NCBI GenBank assembly: GCA_021561035.1
Contig: CP067346.1
Span: 3,379,001 to 3,443,000, forward strand
DNA: 64,000 nucleotides
Source of the DNA: Clostridioides sp. ES-S-0054-01
GTDB lineage: Bacteria > Bacillota > Clostridia > Peptostreptococcales > Peptostreptococcaceae
Reading direction: 5' to 3'
Shown here one piece after another: positions 1 to 8,344 of the stretch; positions within the stretch are counted from its first letter, which is position 1, and each line of letters opens with the position of its first letter. The notes under the pieces are model-generated. The model was not told where the DNA came from and searched no databases. It saw nothing but the letters and a program-made list of their open reading frames with translations. The position numbers and the translations under genes are program-made.

Positions 1-361
1 CTCATCTGCTTTACTTGGTGGTGAAGGTTTCTTCCAAATAGAATTAAGTGGTACTGGTGTAATTGTTCTAGAATGTGTTGTACCTCAAAGCGAAATTGTA
101 GAATATGAATTGAAGAATGGGGAAGAATTAAAGGTAGATGGTAACTTTGCAATAGCAAGAACATCTGGAGTTAATTTCTCTGTTACAAAATCAGACAAGT
201 CTTTAATTGGTTCTGCTTTAAATGGTGAAGGTTTCTTAAATACATTCACTGGTAACGGTACAGTTTGGCTAGCTCCAACTCAAGTAATGTATGAAAAATT
301 AAGCTTTGGTTCAATGCCTACTAATGATAATATGAATAACAAAGTTTCTAAACAAAAATAG
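1..361 (+). CDS. AIM24-family protein, 3' part (5' end outside window)
   Basis: The reading frame is open from base 2, so this is the C-terminal part of a gene that begins before the window, and the TTG at 110 is not a real start. The visible part is rich in G, F and beta-strand-like residues, with segments such as LLGGEGFF, TSGVNFSVTKS and LNGEGFLNTFTGNGTVWLAPT. This pattern is typical of the AIM24/TIGR00266 family, whose bacterial members have no settled biochemical role. The repeated GEGF motif and the FTGNGTVWLAPT block near the end are the main reasons for the call. An AT-rich tract and the IS256-type element follow. Confidence 0.7.
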   Translation, partial: SSALLGGEGFFQIELSGTGVIVLECVVPQSEIVEYELKNGEELKVDGNFAIARTSGVNFSVTKSDKSLIGSALNGEGFLNTFTGNGTVWLAPTQVMYEKLSFGSMPTNDNMNNKVSKQK

Positions 362-458
362 TAATTTTATAAATATTTATTAAATCATTATGAAATTTAT
401 AAAATTATTATAGGCTTTATTGGACTATTATTGTAAAATTACTATAGAATTTGAGAAT

Positions 459-1971
459 GTATATAGATTTGTGTAAATATATATTTTTGCTATTAAATAT
501 TACTGGAAACTTTCAATTCTAGTAATATTTTTTTATTATCAGGAAATACTAATAATGGTATTTTATACACATTTATTGTATGTTAAATTTAGGTTTTTAT
601 ACACTAAATGTACCATTTTTCAAAAAAATTATATTATATAATTTTTAGGAATTCTATCTCCAAACATTATTGTAAGTTGACCTAATGTAGCTGACCAATT
701 TTGATTTGGAGAGTTCCATTTCTCAATAATTTTCATAGTCGATAGGTATAATGATTTTCTAAGTGACTCATCTGTAGGAAATACTGTTCTGACTTTAGTA
801 TATTTTCTAAGTTGCCTATTAAAACCTTCCAGTGCATTTGTAGTATATATAATTCTTCTAATATCTTCTGGGTATGCAAAGAATGTTGATAAATTACTCC
901 AATTATTATACCAAGAATCTATTACTACTGAATATTTTTGATACCATTTTTCCTTCAAGGAATCCAAGTTCAAGAGTGCTGTTTCTTCATTAAATGCCTT
1001 GTAAACTGATTTTAAATCTTTCATAAATTCTTTTTGGTCTTTTGATGCTATATATTTAAAACTATTTCTAATTTGATGAACTATACAGGTTTGTATACTT
1101 ACATCTGGATATACCGTTTTTATTGCTTCTGGAAGTCCTTTTAGACCATCCATACAGGCAATCAATATGTCTTCAAGTCCTCTATTTCTAAGGTCATTGC
1201 AGACTGATAACCAAAACTTAGCACCTTCAGCTTCACCTATCCAAATACCTAGAATATCTTTTTTTCCAGTCATATCTAAAGCCATACATATATATGCAGC
1301 TTTAGAAACTATTTTATTATCATCTCTTACCTTAAAATGCATAGCATCCATATATACAATTGGATAAACTGATTCTAAAGTTCTACTTTGCCATTCGGCG
1401 GCAGCCTCCACAACCTTGTCGGTTATTTTAGATATCATTGATGGTGATACATCTATTCCATACAGCTCTTCCATTTCTGATTGAATATCTCTTACACTCA
1501 TGCCACATGCATAGAGACCAATTATTTTTTTATCTAGTTCATTGCAAACCGTTTCATATTTTTTTACAACCTTCGGCTCAAACTCAGCATTTCTATCTCT
1601 TGGTATATCTAAATTTACCTCTCCAAAACTGCTACTTACATTTTTAGAACTATATCCATTTCGATAATTTTTATCACACATATCTTTTCTTTTATATTTA
1701 TTTCTACCTAAATGCTCCTCCATTTCTGCATCTAATAGTTGCTGAATAACATCTTTGAATAATTTTTGCATAAGGCCATTTTTCCCAACCACATCTTCCA
1801 TTGTCTTGCATTTTTTAACTTCTGTTTGATAATCAACATCTGGAACAATTATATCTTTCATTTTCAAAACCTCCAAAATTTTTTATATGAATATTATTCC
1901 AAATTTACCAATTTTGTATACCAAAAAGACTATAGGTAAATTTGTTTTTACACAAATCTACTTACAGCCCC
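459..1971 (-). mobile_element. IS256-family insertion sequence
   Basis: A mutator-type transposase is bracketed by short inverted ends. The left end reads GTATATAGATTTGTGTAAAT (459-478) and the right end, on the complementary strand, reads GTAAGTAGATTTGTGTAAAA (about 1946-1965). They share TAGATTTGTGTAAA. The outer boundary is uncertain; the right end continues as GGGGCTGTAAG to 1971. I could not define an 8-bp target duplication, partly because the flanks are themselves repeats. The left end is more diverged than the right. Confidence 0.7.
629..1861 (-). CDS. IS256-family (mutator-type) transposase
   Basis: This is the DDE transposase that moves the surrounding insertion sequence. The protein is about 410 residues, full length for the family. 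The triad is visible: Asp in YMDAMHF (about 172), Asp in CMDGLKG (about 238) and Glu in NALEGFNRQ (about 345). The conserved CIVHQIRNS block lies between them. An upstream TTG at 1876 is in frame, but GGAGG followed by TTTTGAAA favours the ATG at 1861. The frame has no interruptions, so the enzyme may be active. One strand-opposed ORF inside it is a shadow. Confidence 0.93.
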   Translation of the reverse strand: MKDIIVPDVDYQTEVKKCKTMEDVVGKNGLMQKLFKDVIQQLLDAEMEEHLGRNKYKRKDMCDKNYRNGYSSKNVSSSFGEVNLDIPRDRNAEFEPKVVKKYETVCNELDKKIIGLYACGMSVRDIQSEMEELYGIDVSPSMISKITDKVVEAAAEWQSRTLESVYPIVYMDAMHFKVRDDNKIVSKAAYICMALDMTGKKDILGIWIGEAEGAKFWLSVCNDLRNRGLEDILIACMDGLKGLPEAIKTVYPDVSIQTCIVHQIRNSFKYIASKDQKEFMKDLKSVYKAFNEETALLNLDSLKEKWYQKYSVVIDSWYNNWSNLSTFFAYPEDIRRIIYTTNALEGFNRQLRKYTKVRTVFPTDESLRKSLYLSTMKIIEKWNSPNQNWSATLGQLTIMFGDRIPKNYII

Positions 1972-2130
1972 TAGAATTATTAAACTATTATTGTAAAATC
2001 ACTATGAAATTTATAAAATTACTATAGGTTTTATTAAACTATTATTGTGAAATCACTATAAAATATAAATTTGAGAGCTTTTAATAAAATTCAGTATATA
2101 TATGTATTTTTATACTAATAGATATATACA

Positions 2131-2145
2131 TCTACTTACAGCCCC
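2131..2145. repeat. Second copy of the insertion-sequence end
   Basis: TCTACTTACAGCCCC at 2131-2145 is identical to the right end of the IS256-type element at 1957-1971, 174 bases away. It may be a solo end left by an earlier copy or by an end duplication. Confidence 0.55.
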
Positions 2146-2254
2146 ACATACATAAATATCAACTTATAATTTATACATATAAAAATAAACTCATCTATTA
2201 TAAATGTGTTTTTGCATTTATACTATCCTTATTTTATCTAAAGCTCTCATTTTA

Positions 2255-2925
2255 TCACCTAATCTTCCTTTTTATTGGTTTTATCAATAGAGATATGATT
2301 ATCAATACTACACTTCCAGATATCAACCAATATTTTTCATCAAAATGCTCTTGAATCATATACATTATAAAGAAATTTCCAACATTCTTGTCTTTAGTCA
2401 TCATATTTAAAACTAATATCCTATAGATATCATATATCTCATGATTTTATTGTTAAATAAGTTAGAGAAAAACATTCCTAAGCTTCCTACAAACATAATT
2501 GATTCGAAACTTCCAACAATATACTCAGTTACTGGAAAATCTCCACCTAAATATATTAAAACATTTACAAAACCTATGATTAAAACAGTGATACTTATAA
2601 TTGACATCAGTATTCTAATTAATTGTACAATAACTTGAGATAATGATTTTGATGCTACTATCTCATCAATTTTCTTTAATTATTCTAGTGAAAATATAGG
2701 CACCAACATTATTATTCCTACTATTGCAACATAATTTTCTAAACATATAGCTGCTGAAATTCTGTCTAAATTAGCTACTCCTTGTATTAGAGTAATCAAA
2801 CATAACAATATAATTGAACATGTCAAATTAATTAAAGTGCTTAATTTAAAGTTTTCTCTTATTAAAATTAAACAGCTTTGAAAACTTTGACCCAACATCA
2901 AGATTCGCCCTTCTTTTTTGCTCAT
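2255..2925 (-). pseudogene. Decayed membrane protein gene
   Basis: A minus-strand gene starts at 2925 and stays in one frame through two pieces, broken by an in-frame TAA at 2680-2682. Read-through joins IFSLE to LKKIDEIVASKS and then to more hydrophobic segments. Near 2413 a frameshift moves the remaining C-terminus (LVLNMMTKDKNVGNFF ... LLIKPIKRKIR) to another frame that stops at 2255. The translated pieces contain about four hydrophobic segments. It may be an ABC-2-type permease or a similar membrane protein, but the family is not certain. The nonsense codon and the frameshift argue against function. Confidence 0.6.
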
Positions 2926-2993
2926 ACAAAAATATAGTATATAGCTAAAAAAATTATTGAGTACTATAAATAAGTTTCAAAAACATAATCGAT

Positions 2994-3201
2994 TTACATG
3001 ATATAAAATATGGTATCATCATCTCCTCCAAATGGACAACCAGTTAAAGTAAAGTGAATAGCATGCCATGTTCATGCTTTATCAATATTAATAGTATTAT
3101 TTTTATGTACATCTTCAAAAACAAAATCTTATAGGTTTCCTTCTGCTTGTTGTAATTTCAAAACATTTTCTTCAATTATTCTAATATAATATCATACCCA
3201 T
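2994..3201 (-). pseudogene. Remnant of a DUF1877 (YfbM-like) gene
   Basis: A good ribosome binding site (TAGGAGGAAT) precedes ATG GGT ATG, but the frame breaks almost at once. Joining frames gives MGM, then YYIRIIEENVLKLQQAEGNL, then a stop, then DFVFEDVHKN, then IDKA, a stop, and TWHAIHFTLTGCPFGG. The IDKAWHAIHF...TG.P.GG block is the signature of the DUF1877/YfbM family, which has no known biochemical function. At least two stops and one frameshift are present, and the gene is shorter than the intact family (about 150-170 residues). It is clearly dead. Confidence 0.7.
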
Positions 3202-3307
3202 AATTCCATTCCTCCTAAGTAGTATTTGGTATAATTTTAACACTAAATTTATATAAAGTAATACATTACTATAAACTAAATAAAACAAAATTTATGTAAA
3301 ACAAAAA

Positions 3308-3344
3308 AATAAGTGTATCTTAAATTTTAAATGATACACTTATT
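3308..3344 (-). terminator. Rho-independent terminator downstream of rnr
   Basis: AATAAGTGTATC (3308-3319) pairs with GATACACTTATT (3333-3344). On the minus strand the stem is followed by a run of seven T. It lies about 190 bases past the rnr stop codon. Confidence 0.75.
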
Positions 3345-3353
3345 TTGTAATAA

Positions 3354-3493
3354 AAATCTATCTTTTAGATATCTGTTTTTCATTAAATATTTTTAGACTA
3401 TCTATTTTAATTAAGTATTTTTAGATTATCTATTTCCATTAAATATTCTTCAACTGTTTATTTTCATTGAGTATTATAAATTTAGTTATACCA
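3354..3493. repeat. 28-bp tandem repeat, about five copies
   Basis: Units start at 3354, 3382, 3410, 3438 and 3466, exactly 28 bases apart. The shared pattern is ATTAAATATTTTTAGA then CTATCTATTTT, with substitutions in each copy. It fills the space between the rnr stop codon and the terminator. With that terminator and the DUF1877 start region it accounts for the gap 3202-3533. Confidence 0.65.
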
Positions 3494-3533
3494 TAAATAC
3501 TATAACTTCTCATATCTGTTTTAGATGTTTTAC

Positions 3534-5669
3534 TTATTCTTCTATCTTTTCAACTATTTCAAAATCAATTTCTTTAAAGTCTACATTTACATTCTCAACT
3601 TTTATCTTAACCAAATCACCTATCTTATATGACTTCTTAGTTCTTTCTCCTAAAACACTATAAGAACTCTCATCATAAATATAGTAATCATCATTCATAT
3701 TTGCAAGTCTTATCAATCCTTCTATAGTATTCTCCAACTCAACAAATATTCCAAATGAAGTTACACTAGATACAACACCTTCAAACTCTTGACCAACTTT
3801 ATCCTTCATATAAAGAGCCTTATAGAAATCATGTACATCCCTTTCAGCTAACTCTGCTTTTCTTTCTTTTTCAGATGACTGAACAGATGCATAATCAACT
3901 ATAGTAGTAAGCTGTTCCTGTCTCTTTCCACTTATCTTATTATTTAAAGATTCTTTTATTATTCTATGAATTTGAAGGTCAGGATATCTTCTTATTGGTG
4001 AAGTAAAATGGCAGTAGAATTTAGCTGCTAATCCAAAGTGTCCACTACATTCTGGTGAATACTTAGCTTGTTTTAAAGAGCGAAGCATTATAGTACTTAT
4101 AGCACCTTCTTCTTTTTTGCCCTTTATATTCTCTATTATTCCTTGTAGTACTTTTGGATGAACTTCTTCCTTATCACCCTTTATTATATATCCAAATGTA
4201 GATATAAATTTACTTAATTCTTCCATTTTTTCCAAAGATGGGGTCTCATGTATTCTATATACAAATGGTACTCCCATCCAATAAAAATGTTCAGCAATTG
4301 TCTCATTACTTATAAGCATAAATTCTTCTATTATTTTATTAGATATTCTTCTTTCATATGGCTTTATGTCTACAACTTCACCTTTTCCATTTAAAATTAT
4401 CTTTGCTTCTGGGAAATTGAAATCTATAGCTCCTCTTTTTTCCCTTCTTGACATAAGAATTCTAGCTAAAGTTTCAGCATTCTTAAACTCTTCAACAACA
4501 TGTTCAAAAGTCTTTTTAAGTTTTTCGTCATCCTTCTCCAATATGTCAGATACTTCTGTATAAGTCATTCTAGCTTTTGAATTTATTATAGATTCACATA
4601 TTTCATGTTTAACCACATTCCCTTTATGGTCTATTTCCATAAATATAGAAAGTGTTAACTTATCTTCAAATGGATTTAAACTACATACTCCATTTGAAAG
4701 AGTCTTTGGCAACATTGGAATTACTTTATCTACTAAATAAACTGATGTAGCTCTTTTTAAAGCCTCTTTATCCAGTTTATTTTTTTCTCTTACATAATGT
4801 GTAACGTCAGCTATGTGAACTCCTAATTTGAAATTTCCATTAGATAGTACTTCTATTGATATGGCATCATCTAAATCTTTTGCGTCATCTCCATCTATAG
4901 TAAATATATTTAAGTCTCTTAAATCTCTTCTTCTTTTTATCTCTTCTTGAGGAATCTCAACAGCTACAGCTTCAGCTTCTTGTAATACTTTCTTTGGAAA
5001 TTCTTCTGGAAGACCATGTTCTCTTATTATAGAGTCTATTTCTACGCCTCTTTCACCTTTTTGACCTAGTATCTCTATAATTTTACCTTCTGGTTTTCTA
5101 TCCTCTTGTGGCCATACTGTAATTTCACATACTACCTTATCATTATCTACTGCTCCACTAAAATGTTTTTTAGGGATATATATATCCTTAGTAAATTTCT
5201 TGTTATCTGGTGTTACAAATCCAAAAGTTTTACTTGATTGAAAAGTACCTACTATTCTAGTTATTTCTCTCTTTATGACTTTTACTATTCTTCCTTCAGC
5301 TCTCTTTTCTTCAGTTGCAGGTACTACTATTTCTGCCATAACTCTATCGTTATGCATAGCACCATTTATGTTGTCACTTGAGATAAATAAATCCTGTGTA
5401 TATTCAACATCAGATTCCACAAATCCAAACCCTTTTTTGTGTGATACAAATTTCCCAACAAAGTATCCCATTTGATTTGGAGATATTATTTTCCCTTTCT
5501 TAGTAAAGCAGATATAGCCATCTTCTTCTAATTCATTTAAAAAATTATAAAACATTGGCATTTCTGATGAATGTATATCAAATATTTCTGCTAATTCTTC
5601 TTTTTTTAAAGGATTATACGCACTTTCATTTATTAATCCTAACAAACTTTCTTTAAGTCCTGGTATCAT
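3534..5669 (-). CDS. rnr: Ribonuclease R
   Basis: This is a processive 3'-to-5' exoribonuclease that degrades structured RNA and, in other bacteria, defective mRNA during trans-translation. The 711 residues have the standard order: N-terminal winged helix (about 1-60), two cold-shock domains (about 65-200), the RNB catalytic domain (about 245-580) and a C-terminal S1 domain (about 630-705, starting GQEFEGVVSSVTSFGIFVEL). The catalytic acidic cluster is visible in TIDGDDAKDLDDAIS. AGGAGG stands 7 bases before the ATG. In many Firmicutes the order is eno-secG-rnr-smpB. Here an opposite-strand block separates rnr from secG, and smpB is not in the window. Confidence 0.97.
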   Translation of the reverse strand: MIPGLKESLLGLINESAYNPLKKEELAEIFDIHSSEMPMFYNFLNELEEDGYICFTKKGKIISPNQMGYFVGKFVSHKKGFGFVESDVEYTQDLFISSDNINGAMHNDRVMAEIVVPATEEKRAEGRIVKVIKREITRIVGTFQSSKTFGFVTPDNKKFTKDIYIPKKHFSGAVDNDKVVCEITVWPQEDRKPEGKIIEILGQKGERGVEIDSIIREHGLPEEFPKKVLQEAEAVAVEIPQEEIKRRRDLRDLNIFTIDGDDAKDLDDAISIEVLSNGNFKLGVHIADVTHYVREKNKLDKEALKRATSVYLVDKVIPMLPKTLSNGVCSLNPFEDKLTLSIFMEIDHKGNVVKHEICESIINSKARMTYTEVSDILEKDDEKLKKTFEHVVEEFKNAETLARILMSRREKRGAIDFNFPEAKIILNGKGEVVDIKPYERRISNKIIEEFMLISNETIAEHFYWMGVPFVYRIHETPSLEKMEELSKFISTFGYIIKGDKEEVHPKVLQGIIENIKGKKEEGAISTIMLRSLKQAKYSPECSGHFGLAAKFYCHFTSPIRRYPDLQIHRIIKESLNNKISGKRQEQLTTIVDYASVQSSEKERKAELAERDVHDFYKALYMKDKVGQEFEGVVSSVTSFGIFVELENTIEGLIRLANMNDDYYIYDESSYSVLGERTKKSYKIGDLVKIKVENVNVDFKEIDFEIVEKIEE

Positions 5670-6264
5670 TTTTTCCTCCTATTTTTACTTTTCATTATAT
5701 TATTGTTTATATTATCCTTTATATTTCTTGAAACAAAGCTTCTTTATTCCTTGTCACACGGATTTCTATATTCTTTTTATTATTTTTACAAACTAAATTA
5801 TTTATTTATATTTTCGACTTAATGTAAATTGTATTAAATCAATTCCAAACAAATTATGATGGTTTTTAATCATAAATTATCTGTATAAATGTTGTTATAA
5901 TTGTTTAAATTACTATTTATCATCTTCTTTATCACCTAATTATACACTATCATATAGGATTGGTAAAATATTCATCTCATATAAGTATTACTATATAATA
6001 ATTTATTCTATTAGTATACTCAAATCATGTAAAATTTATATAACTCAATTAATTTTTTAAACACAACTTTATAATATAAAACTAATAATAAAAGTAAATT
6101 TATATGTTAAATGAGGTTGATTTTTTATTATTTTTTATTTATGCTAGTACTAAAGACTTGCAAACGTTTTTTGACAAGTCTTTATTTTATCTAAATTAAA
6201 CAAACTCTTTTTTACAAATAAATATACGAAATTTAAACTAATCTACTTATTGGAGGAGATAAAA
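5670..6264. other. Divergent intergenic region between rnr and the HEAT-repeat gene
   Basis: About 595 bases of AT-rich DNA with no convincing ORF. The only clear structure is an inverted repeat, TAAAGACTTG (6151-6160) with CAAGTCTTTA (6175-6184), enclosing CAAACGTTTTTTGA. It has only a weak T-tract and lies in the leader of the plus-strand gene. It could be a leader hairpin or an operator as easily as a terminator. Confidence 0.4.
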
Positions 6265-6879
6265 TTGGAAGAAGTAATTGCTAAAATTATTACTATAGAA
6301 AACGGCTTTAAAGAAATTGAAAAGATTGCTAAAAAGATTGTAAAAAATAATGACTCAAAAAAATGTTATTATCTATCAATCTACTTATATAGATCAGAAT
6401 ATTATCAAGTAAGAGAATTGGCAGTGTTTATACTTGGTTTTATATCAATAACTATTTCTGAAGCTTTATTGTTTTTAAAAGATAATGTGAGTAAAGATGA
6501 AAACTGGAGAGTACAAGAAATACTAGCTAAATCATTTGATTATTATTGCAGTGAAGTAGGATATGAAAAGGCACTTCCTGTTATAAAAGAATGGCTTAAT
6601 TCTGATAGTCCAAACATAAAAAGAGCTGTGACAGAAGGTCTTAGAATTTGGACCAGTAGAGACTATTTTAAATCTAATCCTGATATTGCTATATCACTAC
6701 TTTCTAGTTTAAAAGAAGATGATAGCGAATACTTGAGAAAGTCTATAGGTAATGCTCTTAGGGATATAAGTAAAAAATATCCGGATTTAATAAAAAAAGA
6801 ATTAGATTCATGGGATATTTCAAATAAAAAAATTGAGTTTGTATATAAGCTTGCTTCAAAACGTATATTAGCAAAATAA
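6265..6879 (+). CDS. HEAT-repeat protein, AlkD-like
   Basis: The 204 residues are alpha-helical and repeat-like (YYQVRELAVFILGFI, ENWRVQEILAKSFD, SPNIKRAVTEGLRIW, SEYLRKSIGNALRDISK). This matches the ALK/HEAT repeats of the DNA-alkylation-repair AlkD superfamily. The repeats fit a DNA-binding or scaffold role. Glycosylase activity is inferred from the family only, and I did not identify the catalytic residues. The start is TTG at 6265: GGAGGA lies 7 bases before it, while an in-frame TTG at 6250 has no ribosome binding site. A strong SD (GGAGGTGACC, 6882-6891) follows the stop but leads only to a 6-codon ORF, so a downstream partner gene may have decayed. Confidence 0.7.
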   Translation: MEEVIAKIITIENGFKEIEKIAKKIVKNNDSKKCYYLSIYLYRSEYYQVRELAVFILGFISITISEALLFLKDNVSKDENWRVQEILAKSFDYYCSEVGYEKALPVIKEWLNSDSPNIKRAVTEGLRIWTSRDYFKSNPDIAISLLSSLKEDDSEYLRKSIGNALRDISKKYPDLIKKELDSWDISNKKIEFVYKLASKRILAK

Positions 6880-7083
6880 ATTGGAGGTGACCTTATTTGA
6901 AACTTCGAGAGAATTAACTTTATGCTAGATAATGGTATGAGAGATATCCTTAAGGAAAATGTTATTTTAAGGTAAATGAATACCCATAAAAAAGTAAGTA
7001 ATTTACCATTATTTTCAACTAGTATATAATTAAATTATAGATATACTCTATTAACTTATTATATATTTAGGAGGTAAATTATT

Positions 7084-7581
7084 ATGAGAGTAACTAGTAC
7101 TGGTATAGTAAATGGTATTATAGAAGATAAATATGGTAAAAGAGGAACTCAATTCAATGAAGGTGGTATGCCTACATACTCACTACCTCTAAAGTTTGAA
7201 GATGCACCAAAGAATACAGTATCCTTTGCTGTGTTTTTAGAAGACAAAGACTCTGTTCCTGTATGTGGATTTGCATGGATACATTGGTTAGCTACAAATA
7301 TAACAAGAGATGAGTTAGGTGAAAATGAAAGTATAACAGCTACTGATTTTGTTCAAGGAACTACTAGTTGGCATGGTAAGTTAGGAGGTCTTGATAGATT
7401 AGAAGCTAGTGTATATGGTGGTATGGCTCCTCCAGACAGACCTCATGTCTATGAGATACATGTATTTGCACTTGATACTATTCTTGACCTTGAAAAAGGA
7501 TTCTATATGAATGAATTTTTCAAAGCTATGGATGGACATGTTTTAGACACATTTACATTAAAAGGAAGTTATTCTAATTAA
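7084..7581 (+). CDS. YbhB/YbcL-type PEBP-family protein
   Basis: A 165-residue member of the phosphatidylethanolamine-binding-protein / Raf-kinase-inhibitor-like family. Visible hallmarks are PTYSLPLKFEDAP, the CGFAWIHWLATNI block (WIHW is characteristic), GTTSWHGKLGG and the PPDRPHVYEIHVFALD segment, which form the ligand pocket. The bacterial proteins are cytosolic and their substrate is generally unknown. AGGAGG stands 9 bases before the ATG. It appears to be monocistronic, with a hairpin directly after the stop. Confidence 0.92.
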   Translation: MRVTSTGIVNGIIEDKYGKRGTQFNEGGMPTYSLPLKFEDAPKNTVSFAVFLEDKDSVPVCGFAWIHWLATNITRDELGENESITATDFVQGTTSWHGKLGGLDRLEASVYGGMAPPDRPHVYEIHVFALDTILDLEKGFYMNEFFKAMDGHVLDTFTLKGSYSN

Positions 7582-7594
7582 TTAGATTGACTGT

Positions 7595-7638
7595 AGCTAA
7601 TCATTAATTAAATATCTACATTTGATTAATGATTAGCT
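7595..7638 (+). terminator. Terminator-like hairpin after the PEBP gene
   Basis: AGCTAATCATTAAT (7595-7608) is a perfect inverted repeat of ATTAATGATTAGCT (7625-7638). It is followed by TAATTGTTATT, a modest T-tract. Confidence 0.6.
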
Positions 7639-7675
7639 TAATTGTTATTAGAGTATTTTTTATATTTTAATTAAC

Positions 7676-7903
7676 AGATTATATTAAATTTTGAAATCTA
7701 CATAAAATTTAATACTCTAAATGAAATTCAACAATCAATATAAAATTCAACAATCTGCATAAAACTTAATACTCTAAATGAAATTCAACAATCAATACAA
7801 AATTCAACAATCTACATAAAATTTAATGCTCTAAATGAAATTCAACAATCAATATAAAATTAGATAATCAATATAAAATTAGATAATCAATATAAATCAT
7901 ATC
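7676..7903. repeat. 19-bp tandem repeat array with 57-bp higher-order period
   Basis: From 7695 the sequence runs in 19-bp units: AATCTACATAAAATTTAAT, ACTCTAAATGAAATTCAAC and AATCAATATAAAATTCAAC. This set of three repeats at 7752 and 7809 (period 57). The last units, at 7847, 7866 and 7885, are copies of the third type ending AATTAGAT. A degenerate unit may lie at 7676-7694. That gives about 11-12 copies. No ORF spans the array. It fills the gap 7582-7966 together with the hairpin above. Confidence 0.85.
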
Positions 7904-7966
7904 AGTTTATAAAATTAAATAAATTTATGTTGAGTTTATCAATATGTAAAATCTTAAGGAGTTGTT

Positions 7967-8341
7967 ATGATAAAAAAAATAGACCATGTAATTATTACTA
8001 CTAATAATATAGAAAATTGTATAAGTTTTTATAAAAAGCTTGGTTTTACATCTAAAGAAATGAATAAAAAATATGAGCTTTATACTGGAGATTTTAAGAT
8101 AAATGTCCACATAAAAGGTAATGAACTTTCACCATATAGCAAAAACATACAAACAGGTAGTGCTGATTTATGTTTTGAAATAAACAAGAATATTGATGAG
8201 ACAAAAAAATACTTAAAACAAAATGGTATTCAAATTGAACAAGGAATTGTAGAACGTATAGGAGTTTTTGGTAAAATGAAATCCATTTATTTAAGAAACC
8301 CTGATAGAAATTTAATTGAATTATCGAGTTATGGAGAATAG
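7967..8341 (+). CDS. VOC-superfamily (glyoxalase-fold) protein
   Basis: A 124-residue single VOC module with the standard opening KKIDHVIITTNNIENCISFYKKLGF and the closing IYLRNPDRNLIELSSY. The His near residue 6 and the final Glu in NLIELS are the usual metal ligands. Family members include glyoxalases, dioxygenases and thiol-dependent resistance proteins. The sequence most resembles the small STM3117-like group, but the substrate cannot be read. AAGGAG stands before the ATG. The AEC transporter starts three bases after its stop, so the two are probably co-transcribed. Confidence 0.88.
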   Translation: MIKKIDHVIITTNNIENCISFYKKLGFTSKEMNKKYELYTGDFKINVHIKGNELSPYSKNIQTGSADLCFEINKNIDETKKYLKQNGIQIEQGIVERIGVFGKMKSIYLRNPDRNLIELSSYGE

Positions 8342-8344
8342 ACT

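Larger units (their letters stand above)
380..2080. repeat. Imperfect direct repeats flanking the IS256-type element
   Basis: Bases about 386-459 on the left of the insertion sequence closely match about 1993-2075 on the right. Both contain ATGAAATTTATAAAATTA, then CTATTATTGT, then ATTTGAGAG or ATTTGAGAA. On the right the same ~55-base unit also occurs a second time, from about 1983. The element therefore sits in, or has rearranged, a short tandem-repeat tract. The 393 bases between the transposase and the membrane-protein pseudogene hold only this repeat, the element's right end and a second copy of its end sequence. Confidence 0.6.

Noticed and set aside
6151..6184. Inverted repeat as terminator upstream of the HEAT-repeat gene
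   Set aside because: It is in a divergent leader region with no plus-strand gene before it and only a weak T-tract, so a terminator role cannot be supported.
6881..6980. Short leader ORF after the HEAT-repeat gene (SD followed by six codons)
   Set aside because: Other frames are broken by stops and no family can be recognised; it is too short to be a credible gene, though a decayed one is possible.
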